Of a stretch of 64,000 nt of DNA, positions 54,966 to 64,000 are shown piece by piece. Below the pieces are notes generated by a model that saw only the letters and a program-made list of their open reading frames with translations, was not told the DNA's origin and searched no databases. The position numbers were made by a program, and so were the translations under genes. This stretch comes from Pseudocercospora fijiensis CIRAD86 (lineage: Eukaryota; Ascomycota; Dothideomycetes; Mycosphaerellales; Mycosphaerellaceae): contig NW_006921537.1 of NCBI RefSeq assembly GCF_000340215.1, positions 3,145,685 through 3,209,684 on the forward strand, read 5' to 3'. The first letter of the stretch is position 1. The number at the start of each line of letters is the position of its first letter.

Positions 54966-55528
54966 GCGTTCTGTGGTGTGCGTGTGATTTCTTTCGCTAC
55001 CGCTTCAAGGTACTTCTGTTTCTGCATATTATACCAAGGCGTCAGCATACTGACTCAGTGAGCAGACGTCAGGGCTCGGCGACCACGCGTGCGTCGGCGA
55101 TGCGAAGGTTTATCACGAGAAGAAGAAGATGTCATGGTCGAAAGGAGATTTTTACCTTGATGGCGGCTTTACGCCGGGATTGCTCACTGGTCAAAGCTCA
55201 GATATTTTCATACCAGCCTCCTCCTCTCGTTCTCCGTTACCAACAACATCCATCTCAAGCAATGCTATCCCAATAATGCCTTGATTCATCATGGATCGCT
55301 GGACAGAGCGGACATGACATGGGTGTGTACGACGTCATTGGAGCGGCCGACGGCGGACCCCACCATTGCAACAATGCCTCGCGAAAGAGGAGCAAGTGAA
55401 GTATAAACAATGAGACCGAGACTACCGAGTCATCATCATTCATACTGCTCGTGTTCCCTCTGAAGAATCCCTTTCGAACCCACTTGAACATACACCAACA
55501 TAACACTTGATTTGATCAACCAAAAAAA
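54966..55528. promoter_or_regulatory. Divergent intergenic region between the F-box and deacetylase genes
   Basis: About 560 bp of balanced unique sequence with the upstream regions of both genes. No recognised motif. Confidence 0.4.
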
Positions 55529-56659
55529 ATGGGGAAGAAAAGTACTCATTTTGCTCCAACTCTCCAATGGAGATCACTAACCATCAGCAGAGGTTCAATG
55601 CTGTATCTCAGTGGACATTGATGCTGTAGCCGGCTGGCTCGGTAGCTATGGAGGAGCAGACTCAGTCTCCGATATCAGCCGAGGAATGTTCGCCGGCACG
55701 ATTGGCGTCAGGCGCTTGTTGAAGATGTTCGAGAAGTACGGCATCACGACAACGTGGTTCATACCCGGCCATTCTCTCGAGACCTTTCCGGAAGAATGTC
55801 GCATGATCGCAGATGCCGGGCACGAGATCGGCCTTCATGGCTACAGTCACGAGAACCCCGTCGCTATGACGCTGGAGCAACAGGAAGCGATCATGGACAA
55901 GTGCTACAAGCTGATTACCGACTTCCAGGGAGGAAAGCCGCCGCGCGGTATCGTTGCGCCCTGGTGGGAGGCTTCGGAAGAAGGAACGGAACTTTTCTTG
56001 AAATATGGCTTGGAATACGACCACTCTTTGAGCCATCACGATTGTCAATGTTACTGGCTGCGGACTGGGGACAAGTGGGTGCCGATAGATTACAGCAAGC
56101 ATCCAGATCATGTAAGTTCTCGCAGGATCGAGCCTCAACTCTCATTAAGAGTAAATCTAATGCAAGAGTGGATGCAATAGTGGATGAAACCATTAACACA
56201 TGGCCCGATGACCGGACTCGTTGAGATCCCAGCTTCGTGGTACTTGGACGATCTGCCTCCAATGATGTTCATCAAAAAGGCTCCCAACAGCCATGGATGG
56301 GTCAACCCGAGGGACGTTGAAGAGCTTTGGCTCGACCAATTCAATTTCTTCTACCGAGAGTACGACGAATTCGTGTATCCCGTGACAGTTCATCCTGATG
56401 TGTGTGGACATCCTCACGGTCTCCTGATGCTGGAGAGGTACGTTGAAGCAGAAGCGAATCTTTCGGTCGCCAGGATTGACCGCACTCTAGGATAATTGAA
56501 TACATCAACAAGCATGAAGGCGTTGAGTGGGTCACAATGGAGCAGATCTGCGATGACTTCAAGTCGAAGAGCGTAGCGCCGCAAGGTGCTTTGATGCCTG
56601 CTGAGCCTGGTGCGATTTTGAAAGATCCAAACTTGCAGCTCAAGAGGAAGGAATCATGA
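55529..56659 (+). CDS. Polysaccharide deacetylase family protein (CE4, HpPgdA-like)
   Basis: Predicted metal-dependent hydrolase of the NodB/CE4 fold, the type that includes PgdA of Helicobacter and related amidohydrolases. Four exons (55529-55541, 55591-56111, 56181-56437, 56491-56659) encode 319 residues. The 13-nt first exon codes MGKK and is joined to [21 protein letters not shown]. The metal ligands are expected at the aspartate of SVDID and in HGYSHENP (H-x3-H). Other blocks: [53 protein letters not shown] and MEQICDDF. There is no signal peptide, so it is probably cytosolic and may act on a small molecule rather than on cell wall. Convergent with the permease downstream. Confidence 0.9.
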
Positions 56660-56917
56660 GCTCGGAACCGATGCAGCTGGGCGCGGATTTAAGACGGCGA
56701 TGTTCTAGTGAAGCAGAAAGCGTTCTTTCGGACGAGAAGTCTTTCGATGAATCTTACAAATGTCAAAACATGTGCTTCAAGAAGATGGGGACAAAATCAG
56801 CCTCATCGAGGAGTTCCTGGACAGCAAGGCGACGTCAGACGTGAGAGAGAAGTTTCGCGAGATTCGAGAGCATTGATTGCAGGACTCCAGTGCAGCATCT
56901 AGCGCATAGCCACCCAT
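56660..56917. other. Short convergent spacer
   Basis: 258 bp between the deacetylase and permease 3' ends. A small frame near 56769-56878 (ends KFREIREH) is open but too short to support. Confidence 0.35.
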
Positions 56918-58684
56918 TCATATCAGCCATTTCCGCCACCAGGACGAAAGTTGAGGTACAGAGTGCATTCCTGCGGCTTGCTTCTCATCTTCCCTTTCGC
57001 GCTCAATAAGGTGGATCTCCGAGAGATCCATGTTATGCAGGGAGACGGGCTTCGCGCGAAAGATGAGCAAAGCACATGCCCATAAAACTGCTCATCATTA
57101 GCAAATATTCCGATCAGGCCCTGCCAATGCAACTCACAGATGAAGATGGCAATGTCGATGTAATATGTCAAGAACGCCGTTACACTCCAGTGGCCCGGAA
57201 AGAACACGCTATATCCCGAGAACAGGATGACCAGGACCAATGCGCACAGCGCTGCCCAGCCCAGATATGGCTGCAGTGGACTCTTGTAAGGCAGACCTGT
57301 GTCAGATGTCAGTGGCAGAACTTGCCGAAGGGAATTGGAGCTGACTCACGATCGCGACTGATTCCCTGAGCATTCATGCCATAGTAGAATCGCAGGTAAG
57401 TCACGCAAATGATGAGCCAGCCGATCAGACCGGCTATGGTGGTAATGTTGACAAACCATCCGAAGACCACGCTTGAGCTGCTACCCAGCGCGAGATATAC
57501 CAACGGCGTGAAGATCAAGCTCGCCGCCACGGCCATATACGGCGTTCCGAACCTGTTCGTTTTCAGGAAGCACCTCGGCGCTTGGCCTTCTTCAGCGAGT
57601 CCATACAATGTACGGGACGCGAGGAATATGCAAGCGCTCCCACAACTGAAGGCAGAGGTACAGACCACGGCATTGATAATGCTCGGCAGCACTTTGATCC
57701 CGGCTCGCTGGAAGGCAATGACAAATGGACTCTGCTGTGCGGTTCCCGTAGAGACACCCAGATTCGGATCATCGTATGGCACGAGCAGACCCACCACGAA
57801 GATGGAAACAACGTAGAAGACCATCACTCGCCAGAACGTCAGACGCACCGCGTTGGGGATAATCTGCCTCGGATTGCGAGTCTCGGCGCCGGCGAGTGCC
57901 ACGACCTGAACATTCGCATAGCTGTACGCCGCCGAAAGAAGCGTCGACCAGAAGCCCAAGAACCTTCCCGTGCTGCCAGAAACCAGGTGTTCTACAAAAG
58001 GCCCCGGAGACCGATAGTACCGGAACCCAATGCGATCGCCCCGCGGCCCACCCCCCACATCAACCACCACACCCGCAACAATCAACCCGACAATCAACAA
58101 AATCTTCAACGCCGCGAACACCACCTCGCTCTCCCCATACACCCTCACCGGCGAAAAATTCAACCCCACAATCACCACGATCAACACCGAAAACCACACC
58201 GCCGCACTGACGGACGCGTTCCAGAACTGGATCAGCGTGGCCGCCGCGCTCAGCTCCGCCGGCGCCGTGACGGCCATGGCATACCAGAAATTCCACCCCG
58301 TCGCACAGCCCAGCGCCGGCTGCACCAAGTGCGCCGCATGCCGCACAAAGCCTCCCGTCACGGGCATGAAAGCCGAGATCTCGCCCGTCATGAGTGCGAT
58401 GGCCCAGGCGATCAGGCCCATCACGATGTATCCCAGGAGAGCTCCGACGGGGCCGCCGGTGGCGATCGCTTGTCCCGATGCGAGGAAGAGACCCGTGCCT
58501 GGCATCGAAGTCAGTCGTGCGCGCGCTCGCTCACTCACTCCTTACCGATCATTCCCGCAATCGCGATCATATTGATATGTCTTCGCTGCAAATCCCTCCG
58601 CACCGAATTGACATTCTTCTCGCCATGTTCGACATCGCCGCCACGCTCATGGACCTCCTCCTCGATCGGATCGTCGACACCCAT
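56918..58684 (-). CDS. Amino-acid permease (APC superfamily, YAT type)
   Basis: Predicted proton-coupled amino-acid importer of the plasma membrane. Four exons on the minus strand (58684-58546, 58498-57350, 57296-57138, 57087-56918) encode 538 residues with introns of 47, 53 and 50 bp and matching phases. The hallmark LQRRHINMIAIAGMIGTGLFLASG spans exons 1 and 2. About twelve membrane segments follow; others include ATGWNFWYAMAVTAPAELSAAATLIQFW, VFYVVSIFVVGLLVPY and ACIFLASRTLYGLAEEGQAPRCF. Exon 4 completes the last helix (IFIFLWACALLIF) and a charged cytoplasmic tail MDLSEIHLIERERED, the acidic tail type of fungal permeases. The start is the first in-frame ATG before DDPIEEEVHERGG. The substrate cannot be told. 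Confidence 0.93.
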
Positions 58685-58858
58685 AGCCTGTGATGACGAT
58701 GATGGTGATGTCGAAGCCGAACGTTTTCAGAAAGCAGGCACACCACTCCCTCTGCTCTGCTGATGATTCATTAGCAACTATGCCAAGGGTCTGCGAGCGA
58801 GAGTCTTATCTGTGGCGCCGGTGTCTGCAACCCTGGACCCTGGAGATGTATGTATGTA
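58685..58858. other. Spacer upstream of the permease
   Basis: 174 bp of unique sequence that should hold part of the permease promoter, cut off by the MITE that begins at 58859. Confidence 0.4.
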
Positions 58859-59038
58859 CAGTACGATTAAGCGAGATAGCGGACGGGGGTGATCCCCGTA
58901 AGCGGTAGCTAGCTTGAAAACGCTAGACGTAGATTTTTTAAAGGTGCGGATAATTCCTTTAGGCAGTACGCTAGCTCTGACTAGTTAGATTCCGTTTTCA
59001 GGGGTTACCCCCGTCCGCCATCTCGCTTAATCGTCCTG
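58859..59038. mobile_element. 180-bp MITE, copy C (little mutated)
   Basis: The best-preserved copy of the family. The ends are CAGTACGATTAAGCGAGATA and, reverse-complemented, CAGGACGATTAAGCGAGATG, a terminal inverted repeat of about 30 bp with few mismatches. TA flanks both ends (58857-58858, 59039-59040). There is no coding capacity. Unlike copy A it keeps CpA and TpG dinucleotides. It lies between the promoters of the permease and of the TIGR04076-like gene. Confidence 0.88.
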
Positions 59039-59204
59039 TATTATGTACACCGGCGGCCCGGATTAACGTGATAGGCCAGGGGTGGAATATTCTACCACAT
59101 CATTTCTACATAACCATGTCACGGGCTCTGGACTGGACGACTCATACACAACACCGAAGATCAAACAAAGTGCCACGGGAAAGATTTTGGGGAGGGGGCA
59201 AGCA

Positions 59205-59615
59205 ATGGCCGAAACCTTCTCGCTCTACGATTTAAAAGTCGAAGTCCTCTGCCCGCCCGGAGAAAAGATCTACTGTGGAGCGAAAGCAGGAGATCATTTC
59301 ATTCTGCGAGGAGAAATGCTTCACTTGCCTGAAGGCCAAGGGTTTAGTATTTATAGTTTGTGTAAGACTTGACGACAACACACACATCCTCTTCTTGCTC
59401 GTGGCCGACGGACTGACGTGGCAGCTGCGGTTCTGCCTCTTCTTGCAGCGAAACAGCGACCAACGCATGCGAATGACTGGATGTCGACAGATGCGCTCGT
59501 CGCGTGTCCGGATCCGAATTGCAAATCACTGTTGAAGATTACGAGGCTTGGGATGAGGGAGTTTAGGCATGCTGAGACTACCGCGGTGCCTTTAGATGGT
59601 AATCATGCGGGATAG
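59205..59615 (+). CDS. TIGR04076-like conserved small protein
   Basis: Two exons (59205-59361, 59425-59615; 63-bp intron GTAAGA..GCAG) encode 115 residues. After splicing the core reads FSLYDLKVEVLCPPGEKIYCG, GDHFILRGEMLHLPEGQGFSIYS, then SAVLPLLAAKQRPTHANDWM and VACPDPNCKSLLKITRLG. The VEVLCPPG and GDHF blocks and the ALVACPDPNC block match my memory of the TIGR04076 family, which is small, widespread in bacteria and fungi, and of unknown function; cysteines suggest metal or redox chemistry, which is inference. The ATG at 59205 starts right before the conserved region; an upstream in-frame ATG-like start at 59082 would add a non-conserved leader. Confidence 0.8.
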
Positions 59616-60541
59616 GAGGGAGGAGTGGAGCGTGAGATGGGTTCTGCCGCCAACGCCCTCAGAGTGCCCGTCAGAGGCAAATATGATGCCGACATCCATT
59701 GGCCCTTTCCTCGCGTGTTTCTTCTTTGCCCACCCTGAGGCCTAACGTGAAGCTATGAGGAATAGATCAGTCGGAGAGACACCGCTGTCAAGTTTGCAAT
59801 GCCTTGAATCGTGTTGCCAAAGTTGGCTTTTGACGGGTTGGCGATCAGGGTAGAGTAGACCATGGCCCTGCCCAGTCCATGAGAAGTGATAGACGCCACT
59901 CGAGTTGGGGTTCAAAAGTCCCTTCGCACGTGCAAGGAAATCACCTGGGGGCCTCCGTCCACGAACACGGTGGAAATTTGGTCTGTGCCGGGATATGACT
60001 CAGAGTAGAATACTGCCTCTTCAGCGACCAGCTTCCAAAGGCGATCACACCATCGTCGTAGATTCGATGCAGAAACCCTCCATGATTCTCGGTGACCTGA
60101 CTTTGATTGGTGCCGTCTCCGCCATATACGAGAATTGGCCCGAGACAATCGGGAAAACCTCAGCCTCGTTTTGAGAAGGACAGTGCCTTCTTCGGCCATA
60201 TGCTGAGTGAGGTCGAGATATGCCTGCGTTCGCTCGCGCAACAGACTCGGCAGTGTCGTCCACTCCAGCAGGTTCAAATCCCATATATATTGAGGGGACT
60301 CCCAGAGTAGTTTCGATGCCGGATATCTGCCCCATGCGTAGATTGACGTCGCGCCCGTTGTCATCATCGGAGCCAATAATATGCGCTCGCGCACGCGAGG
60401 AAGCTGCATGGAACGCCTGTGAACTTGCTCTGCCACATCAAATGCCGAAGGAGGTACAAGTGGGGAATCCATGTTGATCTTGATGCCAGGGTCATGGACA
60501 GCGACAGATGATGAACACCGAGATCGATTCGACGCACGTGC
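59616..60541. other. Intergenic region with a possible gene remnant
   Basis: On the minus strand frames at 60472-59912 and 60335-60045 overlap. Around 60200 the first contains AYLDLTQHMAEEGTVLLK, which resembles the AEEG-VLLKN motif of family 3 glycoside hydrolases, and the second continues with NEAEVFPI only after a shift of frame. It could be a small relic of such a gene, but nothing else of the family was recognised. No intact gene is supported. Confidence 0.3.
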
Positions 60542-62867
60542 TCAGCCACTGAAATCCGGCAGAAAGATGCCGTCGTTGATACTGAAGCCGGCCGAAGCGA
60601 ACATCGAAGACCACATTTCGTCGTCGAAAAAATTATAGTTTTGTGATTCTGGCGTTATTGAGGGTGCTGATGAAACGATATCGTCTGCGGAAGGGACTTG
60701 GGTTCCGGAAGCATATTGCGTTGCAATGGCCTCCACCGATGTGCTCGCCGCTTCTCCTGGGCTTGAACCGTCGCCGGCCATGGATTGAGAGGTCTGAAAT
60801 TGTAAGGGAGTGTCGGCCGTCTTCTGCACGGTACGTGGATGTCTGCGTATACAAAGTTTTTCGACTTTTGATACCACGTTAGCCAGAAACATGGCCTGCA
60901 GAGCACATCCTGTGTTGGCCGGCGCGGATTGTAGCGCAAAAGCGTCTCGTGCGGTGGATAGTGTTTCCAGAATGGTGGATTCTACCTCAGCTCTCACGGC
61001 TCGAGGGATTGACAACAGTAGCTAGAGTGCCGATTAGTAACCACGTAATGCCACTCCCGCCCAGCTCGGAAGAAGTATACCTTGATTAGGAACACTGCAG
61101 CATACGCTAGCATGACGTGCATAGAATCTTGCACGAAATATACAAAACCGGCGACCTCTCTGCTTGAGACCAGGCGAAGAATGCCGATGGCGGCGTTGTA
61201 GCTCACCCAAAACGGCTCAAGGTCTAAAGGACCGGTTTTTGAAGAGAGCGATGCCTGCAAAGGTCCAGAGTATAGCATCAGTAGGGTGTGATCGGCATAG
61301 TATTGTACCAGAAACTGGTGGCGCGGCTCTGGCATGATATCAGCTTTGCTATGCCGGTAGAACGTAGTCGATCACAAACCTCTCGTCGTAGCCTGCGTCC
61401 ACCGCCTACGCCACCCTCCAATCTGCTCCTTCAAAAGCCGCAGAAGAGGCCTGGAGCTGGGCGGAGAACTGGTATCATCTGCGGGTTTCAAGAGTCCAGG
61501 AAGCTCGGATGTTAGCAATCGCAAGTGGGTAAAGGCAGCCAGCAAGCCATCCGTCTCTCCAAAAGGTGACTTGAGCCAGTCGTCGATCGACTCAATGAAG
61601 CGGCTGCGCTCGATCATGCATGGTTTCCCGGTCTGCATGCTGATGCTGATAAGACGTCAGGGAAGCGTCGTGACAGATTGCATGCGACGTCGACTCACCT
61701 GCGATCGTACACGAAAAGGACGAGCCAAGTTCTTTCCATACTCCGGATCTCTCGAGCTCTCTCTTCGCTCATGGATTTCAGATCCTGCGCCTGCAGTTTT
61801 TGCCAGCCGAGATCATGGCAGATACGTATAGCAATTCCGACGTTGACGAATGCTCTTGTGTCGTCAGGCTCCTTCCAGTACGTCAAAAGCATGATTCCTT
61901 GAACTACTTCCGGCGACTTCAGCCCACGGCGGAAGACTTCCATGTAGAGTCGTTCGGCATGATCTCGAAGTGGTGAGAACACGGAGGGGTTCAAAAGCTT
62001 TGCGGCGGCTGCAAGTACCGCTGTGAGCAAGAACGATGACTTAACTCTCACGTACTGGAAAGTATGCAAGGTTGGGTCAAGTTGGCAAACATATGGATTC
62101 AGATTCTTCATGAAGCTATTCTCGGTCAGCAAGAAGCACGCTATACACCGAAGCCCGGGACAAGGTCTCTTGCCAATACTCGCCATACGTACGTACCCTT
62201 CGAATAAAGACTCAGCGATCGCCATATTGATGATTCCCTTGGTGATCGGATCTCCGGGTGAGCGAGGTGCGCTTGCCGATATTTCGCCTGAGGTGGGTTT
62301 CTTTGGTGCCTCGATATTCGTACTCAAGATGTTCTGCAGGGAAAAGTTGCCTTTGGACGCATGTCGATTTAGCAGGCTGGGTGGATTGAAACCATCTGGA
62401 TCCGCCCAGAAGCCGTATGGTCGATCACTGTCAGACTGCTCACGACTATCGCTCTCATTGTTGCCTTCCTCATTGCTCTCTAATTTGGCAGGCTTTTCAT
62501 CGGCTTCGGCGTACCACGAACGTACAGGTGGCAACTGGTGCAGTTGTGATGGGGTATGCACATGTTCTTTGGTCTCAGAAATTCCAGCGCTCGCACCATT
62601 CCAGTGAGCAGATTGTCCTACTTCCCCTGAATTAGGCCTCTCCCCAGCTGCACGCTTCGCCGAGTGGCTCGTCGAGAGCCTCATGCCTAGCTTACGACCT
62701 CGTCTATGCTGCTGGAAGGTACAATCGAGTGCTTTGCGGACGCACCTCTCGCACTTCTCGGAGTTTGGAATCAGGTGACACTTCATCTTCACCCTTCTGC
62801 ATTCAAGGCAGGCGTTGGAACTACCTCCGCGACCTTGGCCAGAAGCCCCAGGCGGTAACTGGTCCAT
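60542..62867 (-). CDS. Zn2Cys6 transcription factor with fungal middle-homology region
   Basis: Four exons on the minus strand (62867-61699, 61639-61380, 61328-61081, 61021-60542) encode 718 residues; introns of 59, 51 and 59 bp have matching phases. The binuclear zinc cluster has cysteines at 20, 23, 30, 39, 42 and 49 (C-x2-C-x6-C-x8-C-x2-C-x6-C), followed by a basic linker RRGRKLGMRLS. Residues about 60-160 are polar and probably disordered. The fungal transcription-factor regulatory domain covers about 215-560, with LTAVLAAAAKL, AFVNVGIAIRICHDLGW and ERTWLVLFVYDRSMSMQTGKPCM. The C terminus ends in an acidic, aromatic segment (NYNFFDDEMWSSMFA) that could be an activation domain. The targets are unknown. 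Confidence 0.92.
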
Positions 62868-63677
62868 GGTTCGATACGAAATCCCAGTGTTTATTCGTTC
62901 TCTGTCAATCCCACAAAGCCCGCCAGAGTTTTGCTGATTCTCCTTATCGACAGCATGATCTCAGACTGGTCTGGCCCAAAGAGATGAAGGAGTGCCCAAG
63001 GTTACTCGTCGGTCAAGGTCCGCGTCCTTGGCCCGGCTGGCATAGACCGGATCAGGTGGTGCTATGGTTGTTGCAGGGAGCCATGCATCCAGCTCTGTTT
63101 CAACGCAGCAAAATCGGCAGTACAGTCGTGGTGAATTACTGCTTGTTGATGGAGAAGAAATGGAGGCGTCAACCACGCGCCTCGGCTAGAGCTAGGTTGT
63201 AGCGTGTGAATAATAAGCTTTGTCGATGGCTGAGGTACTGACTTTTTGCAACGATCTGGCCGCTAAAGATCGTGGAGGTATCGAGGTATGTTTTTTATTT
63301 TTTTCTAAGCCCTTATTGTGTCGGATATAGCCCAACGGATAGCACCTAGGATAGGCTAGCAAAAGCTGTACTCGTCTTCACCTCTCCCGTGCACTTGGTT
63401 TCGGCCGGGCAAAGGGCAGCGCGGGCAAAATTAAAGTACGAGAGCAATGCACACTTTGCTTTTGAACACCGGCATTTGGTGTAACCCAAGCTCACCACAT
63501 TAAGAGCTGCTATCATAGCAGCCGCAGCGTTGGGAAGCTAAACACTGGCTTTGCAAGGCATTGACTTTCGCGTAGCACCACTCCTTGGGCAACTGTACAC
63601 CTCTTACAGTAATAATTCTTAGCTCTTCTTTAAAGCGGCGATCATCCTCACCATCGCTTCATCACAGCTCGCAGCAA
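62868..63677. promoter_or_regulatory. Divergent intergenic region at the right end
   Basis: About 810 bp between the Zn2Cys6 regulator and the gene at 63678. It contains an AT-rich T-run stretch at about 63292-63304. Short ORFs (for example 62961-63176 minus) have no recognisable features. Confidence 0.4.
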
Positions 63678-64000
63678 GATGGGATCGGCACCATACCACG
63701 AGGCCAAGATGGCGCATGTCAATTTGATGATTGACACCATCATCGCCAACCTACCAGAAGAAGGGCTGCGGTCGGTGCTCAGATCTATGCTTGCGGCAGA
63801 TCCCACGATTACGCCGACATTCGAAGACCGAACGAGGGTTTATTTGGAGAAGTCTTCCTCCATGGATGTCGAGGAGAAATTCTTCAAATCAGGCAAGAAT
63901 CACGCTGAGCAGACCGCCGAATTTCACAGTGCTCAACAACGTCTTCGTTGCATGCTGGGGTGCGGCATGTGCTATGAAAGCATTCCACTTTTGACAGCGA
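63678..64000 (+). CDS. Hypothetical protein, N-terminal part (runs off the window)
   Basis: From the ATG at MGSAPYHEAKMAHVN the frame is open to the end of the window, 107 codons without a stop. The segment MIDTIIANLPEEGLRSVLRSMLAADPTITPTFEDRTRVYLEKS reads like a helical domain with a leucine-rich hydrophobic pattern, and a cysteine-rich stretch MLGCGMCYES follows. Codon use is like that of the neighbouring genes. I do not recognise the family. The 3' part lies outside the window. Confidence 0.6.

Noticed and set aside
57582..58763. 393-codon plus-strand ORF
   Set aside because: It lies antisense to the permease; its arginine/histidine/proline-rich composition is a shadow of GC-rich coding sequence, and the permease has full family motifs and matching introns.
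61372..61638. Separate small genes inside the regulator region
   Set aside because: These frames are exons of the Zn2Cys6 gene; splice borders and phases join them.
1..64000. CRISPR array, bacterial operons or a secondary-metabolite cluster
   Set aside because: The genome is eukaryotic, no regularly spaced identical repeats exist, and no polyketide, peptide or terpene synthase is present.

Overview
The window is nuclear DNA of a filamentous ascomycete, most likely a dothideomycete. Genes carry short GT..AG introns of about 47-108 bp. The core proteins (Cft2, Aim24, Atm1, Prp1/Prp6, Aip1, Taf12) are fungal in type, and there is a fungal Zn2Cys6 regulator, a fungal ascorbate oxidase-type multicopper oxidase, a HET remnant and F-box proteins with the ASWRQMLLT-type motif. 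Repeats show the footprint of RIP (repeat-induced point mutation): CpA and TpG changed to TpA, tryptophan codons turned into TAG, and CpG largely spared. The lineage is inferred from gene style, not from a search.

Layout. 1-4942 is a decayed Ty3/gypsy chromovirus on the minus strand, cut by the window edge, followed by a 180-bp MITE (5087-5266). 5679-14520 is a gene island: CFT2, a proline-rich hypothetical gene, a zinc alcohol dehydrogenase, a 497-bp hAT-type MITE with an intact 8-bp target duplication, and a peroxisomal-type acyl-CoA synthetase. 14739-21916 is a second, complete copy of the same retroelement on the plus strand with both LTRs and a 5-bp target duplication. 21917-23165 is further RIP-degraded sequence. 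23622-37282 is gene-rich: AIM24 and ATM1 are divergent, then PRP1, a 2EXR-like hypothetical gene, a GNAT acetyltransferase, a tRNA-like gene and an ascorbate oxidase-type multicopper oxidase. 37604-41470 is a PIF/Harbinger DNA transposon with long terminal inverted repeats, followed by a 100-N gap and a truncated third copy of the 180-bp MITE. 42100-64000 holds a small hypothetical gene, a degenerate GC-rich repeat array, AIP1, a HET pseudogene, TAF12, two convergent F-box genes, a CE4 deacetylase, an amino-acid permease, the third-family MITE copy at 58859, a TIGR04076-like gene, a Zn2Cys6 regulator and a partial gene at the right edge.

Most genes are housekeeping and act in mRNA 3'-end formation, splicing, transcription initiation, mitochondrial Fe-S export and inner-membrane organisation, and actin turnover. 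They do not form one pathway. The distinctive biology is in the transposable elements: four families with recognisable ends, at different stages of RIP decay, placed next to genes. I found no CRISPR, no secondary-metabolite core enzyme and no clearly new multi-gene system. The best leads are the mobile-element families, the unequal RIP of the two LTRs, and the unexplained repeat array at 44.6-46.2 kb.
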